Under the pieces are notes generated by a model. The model worked only from the letters and a program-made list of their open reading frames with translations, was not told where the DNA came from and ran no database searches. Shown in pieces: positions 1-5,780 of a stretch of DNA of 5,887 nt (the stretch's first letter is position 1; the number at the start of each line of letters is the position of its first letter). This DNA comes from an uncultured Clostridia bacterium (GTDB taxonomy: Bacteria > Bacillota > Clostridia > Oscillospirales > Acutalibacteraceae). Location: the NCBI GenBank assembly GCA_937884625.1, contig CALGCE010000204.1, positions 1 through 5,887 of the forward strand. The letters are read 5' to 3'. Made by a program: the position numbers and the translations under genes.

Positions 1-409
1 AGGCGTTAAAATTGCTGTTGGAAAGGTTGACGCACCCTACCTTTCTGACCCCGAATATAATCTTTCAAACCGTTTTCATGCACATGTAGAGCCGTTTGAG
101 GCAGATATAGTTTTGAGTGACAATGAAGAATTTACGGTGGGCGATATTACCGTAAAGGCATTACAGACATCTGGACATACAAAGGGCGGTATGTGCTACT
201 TAATGGAAGACAAACTGTTTAGCGGTGACACACTGTTTTTTGAAACGATAGGCTCTACCGATTTTGATGGCGGTAATATGCGTGAACTAATAAATTCAAT
301 CGGCAGACTTTTGCAACTCGGAGATAATATAAAGGTTTATCCCGGTCACGGAGAGGCTACAACAATAGGTCACGAAAAAAGATATAATATGTTTTTGAGG
401 AATTTATGA
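1..409 (+). CDS. MBL-fold metallo-hydrolase, glyoxalase II-like (5' partial)
   Basis: This is the C-terminal 135 residues of a metallo-beta-lactamase-fold hydrolase. The frame is open from base 2, so the gene begins before the window; the in-frame TTG at 113 is an internal leucine codon, not a start. Visible metal-site motifs are SGHTKGG (histidine codon at 176-178), FSGDTLF (bridging aspartate at 227-229) and VYPGHGEATTIGHE (histidine at 347-349). The family's N-terminal HxHxDH motif would lie in the missing part. The segment DAPYLSDPEYNLS is typical of the small YqgX-like, roughly 200-residue proteins of Firmicutes, so about 70 residues are probably missing. Relatives are cytoplasmic di-metal (usually Zn or Fe) thioester hydrolases, and the physiological substrate is usually unknown. 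The stop overlaps the hemZ start in an ATGA arrangement, indicating translational coupling. The family call is firm; the substrate is not known. Confidence 0.93.
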   Translation, partial: GVKIAVGKVDAPYLSDPEYNLSNRFHAHVEPFEADIVLSDNEEFTVGDITVKALQTSGHTKGGMCYLMEDKLFSGDTLFFETIGSTDFDGGNMRELINSIGRLLQLGDNIKVYPGHGEATTIGHEKRYNMFLRNL

Positions 410-1869
410 AACTTTGCAATATAGGTCATAATTACGACTATGAAACAGAAAAAACCGTAAGACTTTTTTTACCGTTTGAAAAAATAGAGATATTGCACAA
501 TATTTGTACAGATGATTGTCTTGCGGTGTGCGAACTAAAAATAAGTGACGGCAATTCTACCGCAGTCTCCTACGTTTTGTTGGACGGTAAAAGATGTGAG
601 CGGTCTTGCGAAGTTTTGTCGAATGATAAAAGGGCAGAGGAAACCGCTCTTGCAACCGCACTTTTTGAGTGTTTTGTCAAACTTACAGAATATAAACCTG
701 CTTGGGGAATACTAACGGGGATTAGACCTGCAAAACTGTATTCCCGCTTTTTATCCGAAATGGGACAAAGCAAAACAGATGAATATTTTTCAGAAGTATT
801 TAAGGTTGACAGTGATAAAATATCACTCTGTAAAAGTGCAGTTGAAGGCGAAAATAAAATAATTTCACTTTCAAAGCCTAATTCTTTTAGTTTATATCTT
901 TCGGTACCGTTTTGCCCGTCAAGATGTTCGTACTGCTCATTTGTTTCACATTCGGTAGATAAAGCAAAAGAACTTATACCGACCTATGTTAAACTTTTAT
1001 GTGACGAACTTAAAATCACCGCAAAAATTGCAAATGATTTGGGACTTAAACTTGAAACGGTATATATGGGCGGAGGGACACCTACCACGCTGGATGCCAC
1101 TCAACTTGATACAGTTTTATCGACAGTTAATAGTTATTTTGATATGTCTGCCTTAAAGGAATTTACCGTAGAGGCAGGAAGACCTGATACCATAACGGAG
1201 GATAAATTAAAGGCAATCAAGTCAAACGGTGTTACAAGAATAAGTATTAATCCTCAAACACTTAATGACGGAGTACTCGAAAAAATCGGAAGAAAGCACA
1301 CATCAATTCAGACTATCGATGCCTTTTTACTTGCAAGAAAATGCGGTTTTGATAACATAAATATGGACACGATAGCAGGACTGCCCGACGATACTTTGGA
1401 AAGTTTTTCTGATACTATTGAAAAATTGATTACATTAAACCCAGAAAGTATAACTGTACATTCACTTTCTATGAAAAGGGCATCAACGCTTACCAAAAAT
1501 GGGGAACGTCCCGAAATATCGGCAGGGATTACCGCTTCAAAGATGGTAAATTATGCAAGAAAACGACTAATTGAAAGCGGTATTTTGCCGTATTATATGT
1601 ACAGACAGAGCAAAACAGTAGGAAATCTCGAAAATGTTGGGTATGCTAAAAGTGGCTTTGAGGGTTTGTACAATGTATATATTATGGACGAAACCCATAC
1701 GGTACTTGCCTGCGGTGCATCTGCCGTTACAAAACTCAAAGAACCTCTTGGTGATAATATTGAAAGAATATTTAACTTTAAATACCCGTATGAATATATC
1801 GGCAGATTTAATGAGCAGATTTCAAGAAAGGACGGTATAGCAGAGTTTTATGACAAATACTTTAAATGA
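406..1869 (+). CDS. hemZ: HemZ-type coproporphyrinogen dehydrogenase-like radical SAM protein
   Basis: A 487-residue radical SAM protein of the HemN/HemW/HemZ group, of usual HemZ length. The 4Fe-4S cluster motif CPSRCSYC gives C170, C174 and C177, and the SAM-binding motif MGGGTP lies at 221-226. HemZ-like features are GILTGIRPAK at 101-110, in an N-terminal region of about 160 residues ahead of the radical SAM core, and YYMYRQ and GNLENVGYA at 396-414. HemN-type enzymes oxidatively decarboxylate coproporphyrinogen III to protoporphyrinogen IX without oxygen. HemW relatives instead handle heme, and many anaerobes carry HemZ without a full heme pathway, so the reaction here is inferred from family only. 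The ATG at 406 is preceded by GAGG (397-400) at 5-nt spacing and overlaps the upstream hydrolase gene by 4 bp. An MBL hydrolase next to hemZ is a familiar clostridial pairing; hisS, often next, is absent here. Confidence 0.9.
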   Translation: MKLCNIGHNYDYETEKTVRLFLPFEKIEILHNICTDDCLAVCELKISDGNSTAVSYVLLDGKRCERSCEVLSNDKRAEETALATALFECFVKLTEYKPAWGILTGIRPAKLYSRFLSEMGQSKTDEYFSEVFKVDSDKISLCKSAVEGENKIISLSKPNSFSLYLSVPFCPSRCSYCSFVSHSVDKAKELIPTYVKLLCDELKITAKIANDLGLKLETVYMGGGTPTTLDATQLDTVLSTVNSYFDMSALKEFTVEAGRPDTITEDKLKAIKSNGVTRISINPQTLNDGVLEKIGRKHTSIQTIDAFLLARKCGFDNINMDTIAGLPDDTLESFSDTIEKLITLNPESITVHSLSMKRASTLTKNGERPEISAGITASKMVNYARKRLIESGILPYYMYRQSKTVGNLENVGYAKSGFEGLYNVYIMDETHTVLACGASAVTKLKEPLGDNIERIFNFKYPYEYIGRFNEQISRKDGIAEFYDKYFK

Positions 1870-2773
1870 AATAAATGAAAAGTCGTCAACCTGTCCGGAA
1901 GAATTTGTAAAGGAATGTGAAAATGAATATATAAACGAAATTAAGAGGGTAGCACAAATTATTGCGGACGATGATGATTTAATAATCGTGGCAATAGCAG
2001 GACCGTCATCGTCGGGGAAAACCACTACGGCACACATACTTTGCGACGAACTTGAACGTTTAGGCGAAACGACGGCGGTAGTATCGCTTGATGATTTCTA
2101 CTTGCCGTATGATAAATTACCCATACTTTCGGACGGCAGTAAAGATATAGAATCGGTAAACTCGCTTGATATACCGCTTATAAGAGATTGCTTTAATGAA
2201 ATTATAAGTAACGGAAAGACGGTAGTACCGAGTTACGATTTTAAAAGTAAAATGCGTATAGAGGCTTCAAGGGTTATAGACATTGGCAAAAGAGGTATTT
2301 TGATAGTAGAGGGACTTCACGCTCTTAATACCGATATAAGCGATGTCGTACCGAGAAAAAACATTTATAAAATTTATATAAGTGTCAACACCCCCATAGT
2401 TGATGATGAGGGAAACAAGGTGCTTTCAAGCAGACAGGTAAGGCTTATAAGGCGTTCACTTCGTGATGAGATATTCAGGGGTTCGTCAATAAATGAAACA
2501 CTTGCACTGTGGAGAAATGTTGTTGCAAATGAGGAAAAGTATCTTTACACATTTAAGGATACGGCAGATGTAAAACTTATAACCTTGCACCCGTATGAAC
2601 TGTGCATATACAGAAATAGGTTTTGTGCAATGAAAGAGGATGTTGACACATCTGATGACTGTTACAGTTTCTTTATGAAAACCGCCTGTACTCTTGAAAG
2701 ATTTTGCAGTCTTGAAAGAAAATATGTGCCCGTTAATTCCCTTATCAGAGAATTTATCGGTCAAGATGTTTGA
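1850..2773 (+). CDS. Uridine kinase-family P-loop nucleoside kinase, short form
   Basis: A 307-residue cytoplasmic P-loop kinase of the phosphoribulokinase/uridine kinase family. The Walker A loop GPSSSGKT is at 51-58, the SLDDFY strand at 79-84, EGLHALN at 154-160, and an arginine-rich lid-like segment (RLIRRSLRDEIFRG) at 198-211. The C-terminal YVPVNSLIREFIG matches the ending I recall for larger (about 550-residue) clostridial nucleoside kinases, which carry an N-terminal TGS/ThrRS-like region before this kinase. Here only about 45 residues precede the kinase strand. An in-frame TAG at 1838-1840 excludes an upstream extension, and no other ATG, GTG or TTG occurs before residue 48, so 1850 is the only sensible start. 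The gene overlaps hemZ by 20 bp with only a weak AGAG (1842-1845) ahead of it, suggesting coupled translation. Phosphorylation of uridine/cytidine is the family default, but the substrate is unproven. Confidence 0.85.
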   Translation: MTNTLNEINEKSSTCPEEFVKECENEYINEIKRVAQIIADDDDLIIVAIAGPSSSGKTTTAHILCDELERLGETTAVVSLDDFYLPYDKLPILSDGSKDIESVNSLDIPLIRDCFNEIISNGKTVVPSYDFKSKMRIEASRVIDIGKRGILIVEGLHALNTDISDVVPRKNIYKIYISVNTPIVDDEGNKVLSSRQVRLIRRSLRDEIFRGSSINETLALWRNVVANEEKYLYTFKDTADVKLITLHPYELCIYRNRFCAMKEDVDTSDDCYSFFMKTACTLERFCSLERKYVPVNSLIREFIGQDV

Positions 2774-2778
2774 AAACC

Positions 2779-2807
2779 TTGTAAATATATATAAAGTGTG
2801 TTAAAAT
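2779..2807 (+). promoter_or_regulatory. Sigma-A-type promoter with extended -10
   Basis: A -35-like TTGTAA (2779-2784) and a -10-like TAAAAT (2802-2807) are separated by exactly 17 bp. TGT stands directly before the -10, giving the TGn extended motif. The site lies in the only gene-free gap between the kinase and the zinc-ribbon gene (64 bp), about 30 bp before the next start codon. It would start a second transcript covering the last three genes. No terminator hairpin is visible before it, so read-through from the upstream genes is also likely. Confidence 0.6.
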
Positions 2808-2825
2808 GATTAAAAGTAAAATTTT

Positions 2826-2830
2826 GGAGG
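2826..2830 (+). promoter_or_regulatory. Strong ribosome-binding site of the zinc-ribbon gene
   Basis: A full GGAGG stands 7 nt before the ATG at 2838. It is the best Shine-Dalgarno site in the window, it fixes the start codon, and it suggests higher translation than for the coupled kinase gene upstream. Confidence 0.85.
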
Positions 2831-2837
2831 TATTACT

Positions 2838-3212
2838 ATGGAATTTTTTGACAATGCAGTAAGTAAAGCAAAAGAGGCGTTTGACGTAGCACGTAAAAAG
2901 ACGGGCGAGGTAGTAAACACCGAAAAACAGAAATTTGACGTATCGTCACTCAAATCAAAGAGGGAAAAAGATTTTTCAGCACTTGGAAAAATTTATTTTG
3001 AACTTATTAAAGATTCAGATGAACTTGATACCGAAGTAAAAGAATTGGTAGATGCAGTTAAAGAGAAAAATGAAAAAATAGATGCATTAAATGTTGAAAT
3101 TTTAAATGCCAAAAATAAGAGAATATGTCCTAATTGCGGTGCAAATATTGACGTTAATTCGGTATACTGCAACACCTGCGGTGTAAAACTTATAATTGAT
3201 TCAGAGGAATAA
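2838..3212 (+). CDS. Small helical protein with C-terminal zinc ribbon, function unknown
   Basis: A 124-residue protein with no signal peptide or membrane segment. Residues 1-35 form a strongly charged, probably amphipathic helix with alternating small and charged residues (DNAVSKAKEAFDVARKKTG). Residues about 40-95 continue as Lys/Glu/Asp-rich helix with coiled-coil character. A C-terminal zinc ribbon follows: CPNC (C97, C100) and CNTC (C111, C114), ending GVKL. The architecture resembles small zinc-ribbon domain proteins that are common but uncharacterised in Clostridia. The ribbon should bind one Zn ion; a protein-protein or membrane-surface role is only a guess. The gene has its own promoter (2779-2807) and a strong GGAGG, and it ends 3 bp before the nucleosidase gene, so it leads that transcript. 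Confidence is high that the gene is real, and no function can be assigned. Confidence 0.9.
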   Translation: MEFFDNAVSKAKEAFDVARKKTGEVVNTEKQKFDVSSLKSKREKDFSALGKIYFELIKDSDELDTEVKELVDAVKEKNEKIDALNVEILNAKNKRICPNCGANIDVNSVYCNTCGVKLIIDSEE

Positions 3213-3215
3213 TAT

Positions 3216-3938
3216 ATGCCTGAAATAAAAATAGGCGTTGTGGTAGCAGACCTTGACGAGTATAAACCGCTCGTAGCCTTTACTGAACGCTTTTGTGCAA
3301 AACCTTATACTTACTTTAAAAACGAGGGAATAAGATTTAATTTTAAGGGTTTTGAAATTATTTGTCTGTTCAGCGGTGTTGGAAAGGTCAATGCCGCCAC
3401 TGCCGCTATGCACCTTGTAGATATTGGTTGCAGTTACATACTTAATTACGGTCTTTCAGGCGGAATAAGCGGAGTAAAACGTGGAGAAATCAATATACCC
3501 GATAGATTTTTGGAACACGATTTTGACCTTACTCTTATAGGTTATAAACCCTGCGAAAAGCCTTGGCAAAATTATATATATTCTGCGGATGAGTTTTTAA
3601 AAAATGCCGTTATAAAGTGCTTTGGCGATTTGTCGGGAGGTACTGCCGTTTGCGGTGATAAGTTCATTTGTACCGATACTGACCGCAAATTTTTAAAAGA
3701 TACCTTCGGTGCTTCTACCTGCGATTTGGAAACGGGGGCAATTGCTTCTGTTTGTGAGTTTGCATCGGTTCCATTTTTAAGTTTACGCAGGGTTTCGGAC
3801 GATGCAGGAGACGATGCGTGTGACAGTTACCGTAATATGAATATTAACGACGGTACGGCACTTATTGATATTTTTATCAAGGCACTTGAAAGTATTCTTG
3901 TTAGGCTAAGGGAGAAGCAGAATGTCACAGAAGGTTAG
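3216..3938 (+). CDS. MTA/SAH nucleosidase-family protein (PNP/UDP phosphorylase superfamily)
   Basis: A 240-residue cytoplasmic protein, close to the family's usual 230. Motifs in order are IGVVVADLDEYKPL (E15, matching the catalytic acid near residue 12 of E. coli MTAN), SGVGKVNAA at 53-61, NYGLSGG at 77-83 (NTGSAGG-like), DLTLIGYKPCEKPW at 104-117, FICTD at 150-154, and DLETGAIA at 170-177 followed by RRVSDDAGD at 191-199. E172 and D195 align with the MTAN residues that bind ribose and activate the purine. Leucine 171 replaces the methionine usual before that glutamate. Family members hydrolyse methylthioadenosine, S-adenosylhomocysteine or 5'-deoxyadenosine to adenine; related futalosine hydrolases also exist, so the substrate is tentative. 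5'-Deoxyadenosine would be a by-product of radical SAM enzymes. The start is supported by GAGGA (3204-3208) at 7-nt spacing, inside the end of the preceding gene. Confidence 0.86.
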   Translation: MPEIKIGVVVADLDEYKPLVAFTERFCAKPYTYFKNEGIRFNFKGFEIICLFSGVGKVNAATAAMHLVDIGCSYILNYGLSGGISGVKRGEINIPDRFLEHDFDLTLIGYKPCEKPWQNYIYSADEFLKNAVIKCFGDLSGGTAVCGDKFICTDTDRKFLKDTFGASTCDLETGAIASVCEFASVPFLSLRRVSDDAGDDACDSYRNMNINDGTALIDIFIKALESILVRLREKQNVTEG

Positions 3939-5601
3939 AAAACAGCAAAGTTTTGAATACGGTGCCATAATTCTTTTATGCTCTACTGTTATGGTAAAAA
4001 TAATCGGTGCAATATTTAAAATACCGCTTAAAAACATTATCGGAGAACTTGGTTTCGGATATTTTACTTCCGCCTACGATTTATTTACCTCAATTTACAC
4101 CCTTGCCATGGCAGGTTTGCCTATTGCAATTTCAAGGGGAGTAGCAGAGCATATGACGGCAAAAAGGTATAAGGATGTTAAAAGTTCCCTAAAAATTACA
4201 CGAAGACTGTTTTTTATAACGGGACTGACGGGCTTTATACTTATGCTTTTATTTATTTATCCGTTTGTGCATTTTACAGATGCTACGGGTAAAACGGTTT
4301 ACAGTCTGTTTGCAATAGCACCCTCACTGCTTTTTTGTTGTGTTATGTCCACCTACCGTGGATACTACGAGGGTCTTCGCAATATGTATCCCACTGCGGT
4401 TTCGGATGTAATAGAGGCACTTGGAAAACTGATACTCGGTTACGCTTTTTCATTTGTCATAATGAAGTATACGGGAAACCCTGCATACGCCTCTGCCGGA
4501 GCGTTGCTTGGTATAACCGTAGGTGCGGGTGTATCGGCAGGATATTTAAGACTGCGTTATAAGATTAAGGGCGACGGCATTACCAAAGAAGAACTCAGTA
4601 ATGCACCTGAGCATATTAATACCAAAGTTGCCACCAAGACAATCATTATGATTGCAATACCAGTACTGTTAGCATCGCTTTCAAACAGTGTAGCATCACT
4701 TGTGGATGTATCTATGGTTAAATGGCAACTTACAAAACTTGTGGGCACACACTCGCACGTTTTGAGGGATATGTACAGTTCGGCAATAGCAAGTTACAAT
4801 AAAAGTTACGATACTCTAACAAATGCCGAAATACCGACCTTTTTATACGGTATAAGGGGAATGGCATTTACAATTTATAATCTTATACCCACAATCACTT
4901 CGGTTTTAGGGGTTAGTGCATTGCCCGTTTTGGCATCGTCTTGGGCACTTAAAGATAAGAAACTTATAAAACGCAACGTAGAGTCAACTATGAAGTTTAC
5001 GGCACTTATAGCAATGCCGGCAGGAATGGGATTTTTATTTATAGGTCCTGATATTATGAAACTGTTATATAACAGTGTGTCGGCAGTTACCATAGGCGGA
5101 CCTATGATGCGTATTTACGGCATAGCGGCAATCTTTGCAGGAATGGCAATACCTATGACAAGTTTGTTGCAGGCAATTGATAAACAGTCGATTTCACTCA
5201 GGAACGTCGCTATCGGTGCAGGTCTTAAAGTTGTCGTTAATTACATTTTCGTAGGTATTCCAACACTTAATATTCAGGGTGCCGCAATAGGTACAGTTGC
5301 GTGTTATATGTTTATATTTATTGCAAACCTGATTTCAATTATTAAATATACGGGTATTAAACCGAATATTTATAAGTCGCTTTTCAAACCTCTTTTTGCA
5401 GGTCTTTGTTGCGGTGTGTCAACATTATTCGTCACTTTTGGCGGTGGCAAGATTAACACAATTGCAAAAATTTGTGTTGCGGCTGTCGTATATTTGGCGG
5501 CTTTAATACTCCTTAATACCTTTGAAGCAGATGATGTTACCTCACTTCCAAAGGGAGAAAAAATACTAAAAGTGCTCACAAAATGCAAAATTATTCGTTA
5601 A
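3922..5601 (+). CDS. MOP-superfamily polysaccharide/lipid II flippase, YtgP/SpoVB-like
   Basis: A 559-residue integral membrane protein with about 14 hydrophobic helices; approximate centres are residues 24, 60, 105, 133, 172, 197, 249, 318, 366, 404, 436, 463, 497 and 523. Length and topology fit the PST branch of the MOP exporters, which includes SpoVB and the MurJ-like YtgP of Bacillus. Family-like segments are KIIGAIFKIPLKNIIGELGFG at 26-46 (shown as positions only beyond its core), MAGLPIAISRGVAE at 63-76, and STYRGYYEGLRNMYPTAVS at 143-161. Such proteins flip undecaprenyl-linked cell-wall or polysaccharide precursors across the membrane. Length favours the YtgP type over SpoVB, but this is not decisive. 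A long hydrophilic stretch at 211-238, rich in charge, precedes helix 7 and is probably a cytoplasmic loop. The ATG at 3922 has AAGGGAG (3908-3914) 7 nt upstream and overlaps the nucleosidase gene by 17 bp, so expression is coupled. Confidence 0.88.
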   Translation: MSQKVRKQQSFEYGAIILLCSTVMVKIIGAIFKIPLKNIIGELGFGYFTSAYDLFTSIYTLAMAGLPIAISRGVAEHMTAKRYKDVKSSLKITRRLFFITGLTGFILMLLFIYPFVHFTDATGKTVYSLFAIAPSLLFCCVMSTYRGYYEGLRNMYPTAVSDVIEALGKLILGYAFSFVIMKYTGNPAYASAGALLGITVGAGVSAGYLRLRYKIKGDGITKEELSNAPEHINTKVATKTIIMIAIPVLLASLSNSVASLVDVSMVKWQLTKLVGTHSHVLRDMYSSAIASYNKSYDTLTNAEIPTFLYGIRGMAFTIYNLIPTITSVLGVSALPVLASSWALKDKKLIKRNVESTMKFTALIAMPAGMGFLFIGPDIMKLLYNSVSAVTIGGPMMRIYGIAAIFAGMAIPMTSLLQAIDKQSISLRNVAIGAGLKVVVNYIFVGIPTLNIQGAAIGTVACYMFIFIANLISIIKYTGIKPNIYKSLFKPLFAGLCCGVSTLFVTFGGGKINTIAKICVAAVVYLAALILLNTFEADDVTSLPKGEKILKVLTKCKIIR

Positions 5602-5610
5602 ATTAAGTAA

Positions 5611-5650
5611 AAAACACCTTGTTTTATTGATATTTTCAATAAAATATCAA
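5611..5650. other. Overlapping AT-rich hairpins after the flippase gene (weak terminator candidate)
   Basis: Two perfect inverted repeats share bases and cannot form together. One is TTTTATTGA / TCAATAAAA (5622-5630 with 5636-5644, 5-nt loop). The other is TTGATATTTT / AAAATATCAA (5627-5636 with 5641-5650, loop CAAT). A smaller stem AAAACA / TGTTTT (5611-5616 with 5620-5625) also overlaps. The stems are nearly pure A/T and no clean T-run follows on the + strand, so this is a poor intrinsic terminator. The position just after the last gene of the operon and between convergent genes is what makes a termination role possible. Confidence 0.35.
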
Positions 5651-5701
5651 AATTTAGCAAAAATCTATTGATTTTTTGGAAAATATATGTTAATTTTGTA
5701 T

Positions 5702-5758
5702 GGTGAAATGGCATAGCCATTACCTTGAAGGGGATCGGGCAGTGTCATGAACCCTAAG
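5702..5758 (+). other. Two-hairpin structured element, candidate ncRNA or transposon end
   Basis: This GC-richer island in AT-rich DNA folds into two adjacent hairpins. The first is GGT (5702-5704), a GA bulge, then AATGGC / GCCATT around loop ATA (5707-5721), closed by ACC (5722-5724). The second is TT (5725-5726), a GA bulge, AGGG (5729-5732) paired with CCCT (5752-5755), then AA (5756-5757); C5724 and G5758 could extend it. The repeated GA bulge on the 5' side argues against chance. No open reading frame explains it. It does not match any riboswitch, SRP RNA, tmRNA or RNase P signature that I know. The layout is reminiscent of right-end/omega-RNA hairpins of IS200/IS605 (TnpB) elements, but no transposase gene is present. 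A promoter-like TTGATT (5668-5673), 17 bp, TAATTT (5691-5696) with TGT before it would place a start near 5702. Confidence 0.4.
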
Positions 5759-5780
5759 AAAAGTTGCTATTAACATCAGT

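Noticed and set aside
113..409. A separate 98-residue gene starting at TTG 113
   Set aside because: The same frame is open to the left edge and its upstream residues fit the MBL-hydrolase family (DAPYLSDPEYNLS), so the TTG is an internal leucine codon.
1827..1832. AAAGGA as ribosome-binding site for the kinase
   Set aside because: It is 17 nt from the ATG at 1850, too far for a normal site; coupling to hemZ translation is more likely.
2486..2764. 92-residue minus-strand open frame
   Set aside because: It lies wholly inside the kinase gene, shows no recognisable motif, and the kinase motifs on the + strand explain the sequence.
5702..5758. Known riboswitch, SRP RNA or T-box identity for the hairpin pair
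   Set aside because: I found none of their signature motifs: no T-box GGGTGGTACC-like core, no SRP tetraloop/asymmetric loop pattern, and no ZTP or fluoride core. There is also no + strand gene directly downstream to regulate.
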